In this document: positions 1 through 9,800 of the stretch, piece by piece
How the letters are laid out: every line of letters starts with the position of its first letter
Numbering within the stretch: position 1 is the stretch's first letter
NCBI GenBank assembly: GCA_020283715.1
Contig: JAIQCW010000232.1
Coordinates: 1 to 50,827 of the forward strand
Direction: 5' to 3'
Length of the DNA stretch: 50,827 nt
Source: Cytauxzoon felis
Lineage: Eukaryota; Apicomplexa; Aconoidasida; Piroplasmida; Theileriidae
Translations under genes and position numbers: made by a program
Notes under the pieces: model-generated
Told to the model about the DNA's origin: nothing
Seen by the model: the letters and a program-made list of their open reading frames with translations, nothing else
The model's database searches: none

Positions 1-119
1 AAGCGGAGGGGGAAGTAAATAGAGGAAGCCGTCTGCAAGACGAAGGAGAGGTTGTACTAGAAGGTGGAAGAGGTGAAGATAGTGATTGGACCTCGAGTGG
101 AGTCGACTGGAGAAGTGAG
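1..119 (-). repeat. PQ repeat copy R1 (truncated by window edge)
   Basis: This is the right end of a PQ element. It has the GC-rich P module in reverse orientation (ending in GGAGGGGGAAGTAAATAG), then the hairpin word GTCTGCAAGAC and a GATTGGACCTCGAGTGG word. It lies just upstream of the XRN1-like exon, probably in an intron. The DNA to its right is G-rich (20 G against 6 C in 121-180). Confidence 0.85.
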
Positions 120-560
120 TTGGATTGGACTTCAATTGTGAAGCAATCGGATTCGGTGATGGAGGATGTGAAGTATGTTCGTGTGAGTAATTTGCGTAAT
201 TTGCATATACCTGCGTATAATATGGTGATGCCGAAGTTGGAGTATGGTTTTTTTCTGGGTCAGGTTGTGATATATTCGAGTCATGATAGGTTGGTTCCGA
301 TTGGTACAAGGGGTACGATTATAGGATTATATCCTCAAAAGGTTGATGATGATAGTGATTTGTTATTGGAGGTTTTATTGCATGAACCTCATTTATCGGC
401 AACTAATTTACATGGTAGATGCAAAAATATGCATGGTTTATTTGTAAATACACAACAAGTATTACCATTATTTCCTGAAAATGTACTCAATGTTGAAGAT
501 TATATGTCATTAATTACAAAACTCGATAGAAAAAATGCAGAATATATCAAATATGCCTAA
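120..560 (+). CDS. XRN1-like 5'-3' exoribonuclease, C-terminal part only
   Basis: This open frame enters from upstream without its own ATG and ends at TAA 558-560, so it is the last exon of a larger gene. The middle of the translation (VVIYSSHDRLVPIGTRGTII, then LLLEVLLHEP and LHGRCKNMHGLFVNTQQVLPL) matches the SH3-like/D1 region that follows the catalytic core in XRN1-type exoribonucleases. In that family the region has a PxGxxGTxxGI strand, a short acidic strand and a GGRCSxxRG-like loop. XRN1 proteins degrade decapped mRNA in the cytoplasm; XRN2/Rat1 is the nuclear relative. The catalytic N-terminus lies outside the window, so activity cannot be judged. The assignment rests on one conserved module; the splice acceptor is probably between about 130 and 165. 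Confidence 0.6.
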   Translation: MDWTSIVKQSDSVMEDVKYVRVSNLRNLHIPAYNMVMPKLEYGFFLGQVVIYSSHDRLVPIGTRGTIIGLYPQKVDDDSDLLLEVLLHEPHLSATNLHGRCKNMHGLFVNTQQVLPLFPENVLNVEDYMSLITKLDRKNAEYIKYA

Positions 561-1039
561 AATTAAATCACCTTGTAAAATATAACATTTACATGTTATA
601 AAGTCAATTTTATCACCTAAATTTTATTTATTTTAGCATTTGAACTGATATTTACATGTATTTAATTTTTTTTAATTTGCACCATAATTTTGTGGTGCAA
701 AATATCTAGAATTTTAAATTATATTTAAATTGATGAAAATTAATTTTAAATGTTATAAAATAATTTAAAATGACATTTACAACTGAAGTTTAGTATTTTA
801 TTCATATTATGATGTATTATTATTTATATATATCTACTACTATCTTATATAGGTACTGTACTTCACATCATGTTAGTATTTATATAGTATATATATATAT
901 ATATATATATAATTATTATACTACATTAAATTTTATATATTTCCATATTTAATGGATGACAAGAGTGACTTTCTTTACGCTACGTGATTAGCTTATTACA
1001 ATGCGATTTTTGCATTGCCATTTAAAACTTTAATATTCA
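561..1039. other. AT-rich intergenic stretch between convergent genes
   Basis: No coding potential was found on either strand. It holds the 3' flanks of the XRN1-like gene and the FAINT gene, A/T runs and one dinucleotide tract. Confidence 0.6.
889..911. repeat. (TA)n microsatellite
   Basis: An uninterrupted alternating TA tract of about 22 bases in the 3' flank shared by two convergent genes. Confidence 0.95.
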
Positions 1040-1903
1040 TTAAGGTGATTTTGAATACTTTCTATTTCTGAATCCCTTGGTATTTGGGAATTCTCTATCT
1101 TGACTAGTTAATTCATTCTCCAAATATGATAACATAGCGATGTGTCGTTTAAAATCTCTTTCATTAATCATGGCCCATCCATCGTCAACGCGTTTATACA
1201 TGTAAACTTTAACTACATCACGATTGTCAATTAGTGATAGCAACTCATTAGACTCAGAGTACTCATTGTAATACAAGTGAATTTCGGTCAACTTATTAAT
1301 GAAACAATACCAACTGGCAACTTTATAATCAACTATTTGGGCAAAATTATAGCCTTCATCGGCTTTGAATACTAAATGCCTGACAATACCCTGTAAGTAT
1401 TCAGACATTTTATAATTCTTACCATCATCCCAGACGTTCATATCCAGTATAATATCCTTTTCACAAAATGGACCCTTTGTATCATCATATATACCCTTTT
1501 TCAGGTCGGATTTCAAGTCATCAAATCTAGGCTTTGAAATTCTATACCATTGACAATTCCAGTGTGTATAATAGAAATCAGTATTCTTGAATGGTTTTAA
1601 TCCGAGAGTCAAACGGACTAGTACTACAAAATTACTACCATTTACTAGATATACCTTAACCTTGTCGGCTTTGATATTATTTCCAGAGACCTTCCATATT
1701 TCCTGATTTCTATATGATACTTTACCGAATTTAGCCTTTTTAGAATTAGGAGTGTATGTCAAACATAATTCATTGCCATTTTGACTCTTTTTAACATCTA
1801 TATTTTCTAATTTTTCCTTGGTAATATCAATAGTTAAATCATTAATTGCATAGCATGTGTAACATGAAAATATGATGAGTGATACCATAAAAAGTACTCT
1901 CAT
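1040..1903 (-). CDS. Secreted FAINT-domain (DUF529) protein
   Basis: A single-exon protein of 287 residues. It starts with a clear signal peptide (MRVLFMVSLIIFSCYTCYA) and has no further membrane segment. The mature part has the FAINT pattern: a basic strand ending in KFGKVSYRNQEIWKV, then KVKVYLVNGSNFVVLVRL and a Trp-containing strand near NCQWYRI. A second diverged repeat follows after about residue 150 (VVDYKVASWYCF, EIHLYYNE). The FAINT family is expanded in Theileria and relatives and is usually secreted into the host cell or parasitophorous space; no biochemical activity is established. The C-terminus is basic (NRKYSKSP). The ATG at 1901-1903 is directly followed by the signal peptide, which fixes the start. 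Confidence 0.75.
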   Translation of the reverse strand: MRVLFMVSLIIFSCYTCYAINDLTIDITKEKLENIDVKKSQNGNELCLTYTPNSKKAKFGKVSYRNQEIWKVSGNNIKADKVKVYLVNGSNFVVLVRLTLGLKPFKNTDFYYTHWNCQWYRISKPRFDDLKSDLKKGIYDDTKGPFCEKDIILDMNVWDDGKNYKMSEYLQGIVRHLVFKADEGYNFAQIVDYKVASWYCFINKLTEIHLYYNEYSESNELLSLIDNRDVVKVYMYKRVDDGWAMINERDFKRHIAMLSYLENELTSQDREFPNTKGFRNRKYSKSP

Positions 1904-2263
1904 TTTTCATACAAATTAATCGACGGAAAAGGAAGTTATCATAATGAAGATAAAAAATGCGATATATTTCTTACATGTTAATGAATGCTCATTCTATTCA
2001 ACATCAGCTACTATGGGGAATATTACACGTGATAAAATGAATTCTAAAAAGAAATTTAAGTGACATTAGGAATAAAATTCAACTAAAGATGAAAATTATA
2101 TGAACATTTCATCAAGTTGGAAGAATAATTTGCCCTCCAACTCTAATCCATGTTTCATGCAATCGTTACTATATGATGACGACATGATTAGTATAAAAAC
2201 GCTCTGGATTCCAGAGCATTCCATAAGAAACATTTGAATACATCATCACACTCTTGTGCTTCC
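1904..2263. other. Intergenic stretch between FAINT and perforin-like genes
   Basis: Both neighbours are on the minus strand, so this holds the 5' flank of the FAINT gene and the 3' flank of the perforin-like gene. A short open stretch (about 2187-2258, minus) could be an extra terminal exon of the perforin-like gene if a 22-nt intron is used. Otherwise only the hairpin at 2201-2217 stands out. Confidence 0.5.
2201..2217. repeat. Perfect inverted repeat
   Basis: GCTCTGGATTCCAGAGC is an 8-bp perfect stem around one base, just downstream of the perforin-like stop codon. It could be a 3'-UTR hairpin or chance; nothing else supports a role. Confidence 0.5.
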
Positions 2264-4831
2264 TCAATTTTCTTCATTTAATACCATACCATAATAAACA
2301 TATGCTCTATTGTAGATGTTTTTATATCTCGGATGTAAAAATTGCACAATTGGCGTATATTCAGCCTTTATCGGCATTGAATGATCAGAAACTGACTCAG
2401 CCCATTTATGAAAATCAATTGGCCTACCATTACCATATATATCACCACCAACTACAAAGCTGGTCTTTTTAGTGTCTAATGAATCATCACTGTTGTTCTT
2501 CGATTTTAACACGGATACTTCAACACTTGAATCTACGTTAGCCTTTTTAATCTTTGATGATAACATCGCAGATACATTTATACCCCTCTCCTTTAATCGC
2601 TCCTCCTGATTCTTATTTACCTCCAATGTACTAAATGTCTTGCCACCTGAATTGTAAATGAATGAATTACACCAATAATTTACCCAAATATACTCTAGTA
2701 GTTACATGAGTACCAAATGTCTCAAACAATTCAATCCATGGATTTATACCTAATTTAATGCATGCATCATTCCTCGGATCTGTCCTATACACCGATGGCT
2801 TACAACCGGAATCAATCGATAAACCATCAAATGATAAACCCAATCGCGATAATGCAGCCTCAAAACCCAATGTAAATGACCTATATAAGTATATATATTA
2901 AAGTATGTATCGAATGTGTTTACTTCACTCTATGTGAGGTTCAATCGCTATCTGCTCCACCTTCCATTCCACCTGAGGTCCTTCCACTAGGCGTGGAGCC
3001 TCTTATAATTACTTCCCCCTTCGCTTCCCTTAGATCAGCTACGGGTAGTCCACATGAAGTTTGATCTTCCGGGTTGATATATTATTAGTGATATTATGGG
3101 GATGATTATGGGGCTAACATAATATTATGGTGTTAATTAATCCATTTATCACCCAATTGTAAATAAAGCCTACATTTACCACGATCTCCGGGAGTGGTTC
3201 TACTCTTTAGAGATAGGTAATTGGAAGAAGCCTCCACGCCTAGTGGAAGACAAGGTGTATTGTACCTCAGTTGGAATGGCTATTGATGACAAGGAGTATC
3301 GATATCTCACTCACAAGCTCTTATATGTTATACATACCATTTTAGTGCGGTGGACATGCCAGCGACGTATTTGAAACAATAAGATTTATTGATGTAGAGT
3401 TTTTTATCTTGTGATTTGGAGGTGTCTTGAATTTGTTTGAAATTTGCCGAGGCTGAAAACTTTAATGCATCACCAGGCAATGCCAACGATACATTCGCAT
3501 CCGCCGATAACGCCTTCAAATATGCATCCGATGAACTGATCTCGGTGACCTGGAAAGGTGTAGGTTGAAGATGAAGGGAAATCAGTACTCATATAGTCAA
3601 CTTACAGTTTCAACTTTATGGCAAGAGGTATATGGTCGAATCCAACCTCCAATTGGCTGTAGAAATTCTAGGCTGTTTGATATACCACCATTATCAAGTC
3701 TCCAATGCATTTGTATAACACTTGATCTATAGCCCGGGTCCAACAAAGTCACTGAATCACCCAATGGATTTCCTTTAAATAAATCATAACCAGCTCCAAG
3801 ATATTCTATAGAATGAAATTAGCAGTTGAAATAGAAACAGAAAATTAATGTGTTTTAAATGAACAAATGGGATCGGTAATTCAAAAATTTACCTAATCCA
3901 GATGGTGTCTTATAATCGCCCGCATCTTCATCTTCTTCAGTCTCCTCCGGATCAACTTCAGTTTCCGCATCTTCATCGAGTTCCTCTTCACCATTATTTC
4001 CTTCTACTACATTTGATGTTTCGTTTCTTAAAATAATTCACCATCGTTCTCATCTCCATCTTCGTCTTCAAGTTCTGGTGCTTCATCGTCTAAACCATCT
4101 TCACCTTCCACCTCATCATCTGTAGATTTTCCGCCAAATAAGTCTAAATCTTCTTCTCCTTCTCCTTCTTCTCCTTCTTCATCACTTCCCTCTTCATTAT
4201 CTCCAGAGCCGAGATAGTGATTAGCAATTTTGGATGCGTATTTCATACCATGATCCAATACTAAGTTGCCAACCTCCTTTCCAGTTCTACTGGCAACTTT
4301 TCGCAATTTAGACTTTATGTTAAACAATCTACTCTTCTTTCCAGACTTGTTTTCTCTTTCATCTTCAACTTCATCATCAAACCTCCTCACAATAGCTCTA
4401 GGACGCTTATTATCAACATCTCTGACACCCTTCCTCCTGATTGCATCTCTTCTACTAATCGTATTCTTATCCTTCCTTACTCCCCTATTTTTTGGTGCTC
4501 CTCTAGGTTCGGGAAGTTCATTCCCTACTCTTTTGCCAGCTGCTCTTCTGGGCTTGTTTTTTGCACCCTTCTTCAACTCGTTGATCAGGAACTTAGTCTT
4601 TGAATCATCGGTCTTTTTTTCTTCAGCTATAAATGAATGGACGAAATTGGCCTTTAGTGGATGTTTACGGTTCGTATTCGAGCTATTTGTTTGCTTTATA
4701 TTAGGCTGAGCAATGTTTACTACATTATCATCGTATGAGCTTTCACCCTTTGGACCTGCCGTTACATGGAAGGTTAACAGGAAACAGTTGAAGAATAAAA
4801 AATTATAAACAAAGGCAAAATGTAGTTTCAT
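2264..4831 (-). CDS. Perforin-like protein (MACPF domain), six exons
   Basis: Exons (minus): 4042-4831, 3893-4006, 3606-3805, 3338-3549, 2684-2880, 2264-2646. They total 1896 nt with every junction GT-AG and in frame, giving 631 residues. Order: signal peptide; a long basic then very acidic low-complexity N-terminus (to about residue 300); then the MACPF domain. MACPF evidence: EYLGAGYDLFKGNP at its start, a CFKYVAGMSTALKW strand, and the signature FETFGTHVTTRVYLGGK (GTH motif), whose last glycines straddle a 37-nt intron. Near the end, WAESVSDHSMPIKAEYTPI resembles the MACPF C-terminal strand. Apicomplexan perforin-like proteins are secreted pore formers used in cell traversal or egress; which role applies here cannot be told. 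The usual C-terminal beta-rich domain is short or absent. The 457-nt intron 4 carries PQ copy R2. The first intron is only 35 nt, which makes exon 2 depend on that splice. Confidence 0.85.
2938..3290 (+). repeat. PQ repeat copy R2, inside perforin-like intron 4
   Basis: Module P (about 3010-3045) and module Q (about 3180-3222, CCACGATCTCCGGGAGTGG) are separated by about 130 bp of unrelated AT-rich DNA, more than in other copies. Hairpin words TCCACCTGAGGTCC-like and CCACTAGGCGTGG flank them. Hand counts: G17/C34 to the left (2761-2880), G27/C14 to the right (3361-3480). Confidence 0.9.
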
Positions 4832-5013
4832 ATTAGAATCTTTTTAAAAAATAGAGTTATTTTGTGAATATACTTTAGAGTATATCGATAAATTTGAAAA
4901 TTGTCTAAGTTCTTGACGTTGAGGTATAAATTAATAGAACATTTGGTTTTATTTCCAGTAAGTTCAAGATGATCAATGATTTTGACTCATTAATGGTATA
5001 ATATTGATGTTAA

Positions 5014-6567
5014 ATGTGTAGATTTTATACTTTAAGTTTACTTTTGAACCTGTATGTTATTATTTTGGTTAGAATAGATGCATATGTGTCATCACTGGGT
5101 CATATGTTTATGTTTTTCAACAAGATGTTGTATGTTGAATCTTATAATGTAAGGAATAGTTTGTTTTACATCTTTGGGAAGTATCCTTTATCTCGAAGAT
5201 GTATAAAATCGCAGAATTTGTTTCAAAATCGCAATAGACAATTGGTTTCATATTCTAGAGACAGTATACTTAATTATTTTAATGAAAAGATCAATCGTAG
5301 ATTGGATATTAATAGAGAGAATCCTATAGGAGTATTAACATTGATGATTAAAGATTACTTTACTAAACATTTATCAATTCCATTTAAATATATATCTATG
5401 GATTCATTACCTGTAACGATTAAGGAGAATTTTGATGAGTTACAGACCCCTTTGGATCATGTTAGTAGAGATCCTAGGGATACTTATTATTTATCTGATG
5501 ACTACATTAAAAGATATGAAAATTTGGCATCTCAAGAATACATTAAAGCTATGAAGATGAATGATAGTGTTGATTATGATCGTAAATTTATCGATTATTT
5601 ATCTATGGATTTAAATCATTCTAATATTGAATTATTACCTACACATATGACTGTATATTTGCCTGGTTTATTAAGACGTGGTATTACTGGAGCTATTTAT
5701 TCAGGTATTTTGACTTCATAATGTTAAATTTCTAATAAAATTTCAGGGCAAGTCTTTAGAAGAGATGAAATTGATTCACAACATTATCCTATCTTCCATC
5801 AAATTGATGGTTATTTATTATTTAACTCTGATTCAAATGATGGAAATGAACTTCTAGAGAATAATGAAAGAGTTAATTCTATAGAGAATGATGAAATCAT
5901 TAATCATTTAAAATATACACTTGAGAAGTTAATTGATTATATCTCTAGTCATGTTGATAGTAATGGTTTGAAATTGGAAAAGAAATGGGAAGATACAACA
6001 TTCCCATTTACACATCCATCATTGGAATTGTATATTAAACATGAAGATAAATGGGTTGAGATTTTAGGTTGTGGTAGAATTAAAGATATTATAATACATA
6101 ATAATTTTGAAAATTTTCAAACAATCAATGGTGGATGGGCATTTGGTATAGGATTAGAACGTTTAGCAATGGTTTTATGTAATATTACAGATATACGTCA
6201 ATTTTGGGATAATGATGAAAGATTTTTTAAACAATATAAAGATTCTTATGCTAATGGAATTTTACCCAAATTTCAAAAGTATAGTAAAAACCCATCAATT
6301 ACACGCGATATTTCATTTTATCTAATGGATTCTAATAATACATTCAATGAAGATGAAATGTTCAAAATTATTAAATCTATCGGTGGTAATTATGTCGAAA
6401 GTATTAATATCTTATCAGAATATTTCCATCCCGTCAAACAATTAAAAAGCCTCTGCTATCGAATTATATATAGAGGATTCGAAAATATCACCAATGATTT
6501 CGTTAATAAAATACATAAAAATATCGAAAATGAATTAAAAAATACCTTCAATATCGAAATTAGATAA
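5014..6567 (+). CDS. Organellar phenylalanyl-tRNA synthetase (single chain, FARS2-like)
   Basis: Two exons, 5014-5704 and 5747-6567, joined over a 42-nt intron, give 503 residues. The intron falls exactly before the class II signature VFRRDEIDSQHYPIFHQIDG. Downstream are the motif 3 region (GGWAFGIGLERLAMVL) and a C-terminal anticodon-binding ferredoxin-fold domain (from PKFQKYSKNPSITRDISFYL to the end), the layout of monomeric mitochondrial PheRS. The enzyme charges tRNA-Phe in an organelle. The N-terminus is hydrophobic (LSLLLNLYVIILVRIDAYVSS) and then long and basic. That fits a signal plus transit peptide, so the apicoplast is possible as well as the mitochondrion. The 5' end lies 182 bp from the divergent perforin-like gene. 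Confidence 0.88.
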
Positions 6568-6574
6568 ATACACA

Positions 6575-6825
6575 CTCGAAGTCCAATCCACCTTTCTTTG
6601 TCTTGCAGACAGCTCTTCTGATTACTTCCCCTTCCAGCTCCCGTAGATCGCTTCCAGGTTCCACTTGAGGTTACATTACTACCACCTTCATCATCGCCAC
6701 GATCTCTGGGAGTGGCTATACTCTTTAGAGATAGGTAATTGGAAGAAGCCACCACGGCGAGTGGCATGACCTCAGGTGGAGAGCTGTCTGCAAGACCAAC
6801 GTTGATTGTAACCTCAGATAGAGAA
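6575..6825 (+). repeat. PQ repeat copy R3, intergenic
   Basis: It lies between the convergent PheRS and CC2D2A-like genes, within about 10 bp of the PheRS stop. P module is followed by Q (GCCACGATCTCTGGGAGTGGC), with the word CCACGGCGAGTGG and closing ACCTCAGGTGGA. Skew: G12/C19 on the left (6421-6540) to G25/C13 on the right (6841-6960). Confidence 0.92.
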
Positions 6826-6879
6826 GATATTAGAGTGGACTTGGTATATATTAATGTATAGATGTTGTAATATATTATG

Positions 6880-9800
6880 TTAGATTTTCCATGGTATATG
6901 GCATCCGATGAATATCCAGGTTGAGAGTATTCCTCCTAATAGTGGGTATACTTTGGCATAGATGACATAGATTGGTTTATCTACATCATTAACGATTAAT
7001 TTTTTAAATCTTTTTGTACATGTGAGTAAGTTTCTGATTTCATTAGTGTCAGATGTAGAAAAATGTATGGGTAATCCAATGAATGTATGATTGTATGGTA
7101 TTGGTAGATGTTTTTTATACCAATTATATTGCATCGCTTCCATATTATAGTACCAATACCATTTAGATATTTGTTTGGACTCGTGAATTTTGAATTCATA
7201 TGGTATAGTCTTTGGAATTGTATATGCTTTATCAGCCATTGGTAATATCTGTGTCATATCTGTAGCGAATTTAGGTACCTTATGTATACTCGGTATATTT
7301 AAACCCTTGCGAAAGAAGATGATATTCTTAAATCTACTCCTTAATTTCATCGGCTTAGAACTAGGATAGAATTGTCTGAAATTACCAACACGATCTCCGG
7401 GAGTTGCTTTACCATTTACGGGGAGTAAATTAGAAGAGCTACCATTCCCAATGGCGTTGTTAGATTGAATAATATTGTTACTCGATGTGTTATCTCCTCT
7501 ATTCCCAGAGATCGTCTCAGTATTTTGATTTGTATAAGAATCGTCATTGTTTCTTTGATGTATTGAACACTTGATAAATTGAGGTATATATGACCTTGGA
7601 TCATTCCATAAAATATTTGAAGTCGTTGATTTCGGTGTTGATAGATCAGATACAGGTGTGAATGGACAAGAATCTAATGGTGTTGTATCATATCCTTGAG
7701 GTATAGACCTATTTATATTAATTTCAAAGCTAAATGTATTCAAATTTAAATGTCGTTCTAAATTAATCACCTTTATATTCCCAATGAATCTTGGTGATAA
7801 TTTTAATTTACCTCTTGATAATATTCTACAACTACCATTATATACACGAATATACTTGTAAATTGTACGTGTAAAAACCCTCTTTGATATCATATTTTGG
7901 TACCTATTGACTCTATCTGATGCTCTCACCATCTTCTCCTTTGTCTTACAGACATTTATCAATCCTTGTCTTCCACCTGAGGTCTTTCCACTAGGCGTGG
8001 TGCCTCTTTTATTTACCTCCCCCTCCGCTTCCCTGAGATCAGCTACGGGTTCCACTTGAGGTCCAGTACTACTCTTCATTCCACTCGCCGTGGTGGCCTC
8101 TCTATTTACCTCACCTCGACTCCCATTGATCGTCTCGGATTCTTCGCCACGATCTCCGGGAGTGGCTATACTCTTTAGAGATAGGTAATTGGAAGAGCTC
8201 TCTGCAGGAGAACGCGAGGTTGTAACCTCAGGTGGAACAGAGTCGGATTGGACCTCGGTGGAAGAGCTATCATTATTACAATTGGATGATGTTTCTATAG
8301 AATATGTAGAGTATGAGTTTTTGTATGGAGTGGCGAAGTGTTTGGGTGTTTTGAATAATTTTCCAATGAGTGCGATTGGTTTGAAATTTAAGAGGCGATT
8401 TTTCTTTTTTTGTACAACTTGTGTATATTGTTGATTAATAGTTGTACCATCATCTGTTGATGTTTCAAGTTCATCGAAATTTGTACTTGAATCACTATTA
8501 TTAGTTTTATTCAATTCATTTATAATATGATCTTGTTGTTGATTTATAGGTTTATTTGTATTTGATACAACTTTTTTACGTCTATTACTCCATCCAATAA
8601 GATTTGGTGGCATTCCTGGATCAAATTGTTGATCTAATCTTTGTCGAAATTCCAACATATCTATAAATGATTCGAGTTTCTCATACATTTGAACATCCGT
8701 AGATATTGTACAACCTAAACCTCTCTTTGCACGCATCAATTCAATCATATCACTAATATCATTCAATATATCACGCGATGTATCAATACTATATATGTTA
8801 TTATATCATCAAACGAATGTAGAGAGCGAGCTATTGTCTATCTCCACTTGAGGTCCAATCCTACCATCGTTCCACTAGCCGTTCCACCTGAGGTTACAAC
8901 CTAGCGTTCTCCTGCAGAGAGCTCTACCAATTACCTATCCCTGAAGGGTGGAGCCACTCCCAGAGATCGTGGCAACGTTGAAGGTGTAAATGGAATGAAG
9001 AATAGCACTAGACCTCGAGTGGAACCCGTAGCTGATCTCAGGGAAGCGGAGGGGGAAGTAAATAGAAGAAGCTCCATGCAATGGAAAAGATGGACTTCAG
9101 GTGGAGAGCAGGTATGGACCACAAATGAAGACAACACTTCAGTCATTGCATTCCTTCGTGCAAACGTACCATATATTATCGGAGTGTGGTGCGGTGATCT
9201 GTATATTGGAGTATAACGAGTCATTGATGTATGCATTGAGTAATGGTTTCCATTGATTTTCATTATCCAGATCGTAGTAGATGCATGATGGATGATGATT
9301 TTGTAAATTACCCCAGAGTTGTTTATGATTGAAGATACATTCGATTGATGAGTATGGTATTAATACGAGTGTTTCATTTGGTATTAGTAATTCCTATAGG
9401 ATGGATATATTAAATTAAATCATCTTTCAACCCCACTAGTTCTATAAATATATACATACCTTTCTTGCATGTAAATTTGATTCTACTTCAACATGTTTAT
9501 TGTTATTGTCGATATATCGTATTGATAGGCTAGACAGATCATATTCGATATCATCGATTTTATTAATGGGATTGATTGTAATTTTTTCATCTGCCATATA
9601 ATCATTACCGTATAGTTCATATTTTGTTAATGGTGGTCCTATTACTTGATTAACTTTGACATTCTTAAATTCATTTGATGAAGGTACCCCATTATTTACA
9701 TTTATATTGGGATAATTATCCCCATTTACCCCATTATTATTCATTATGATAGGTTGATAATTATAAGGAAATTGTTCAGGTTTAAAATTATATATATATT

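Noticed and set aside
4266..4709. 147-codon hydrophobic ORF on the + strand
   Set aside because: It is antisense to the acidic/basic low-complexity exon 1 of the perforin-like gene, whose splicing is in frame; the Leu/Ser-rich translation is a by-product.
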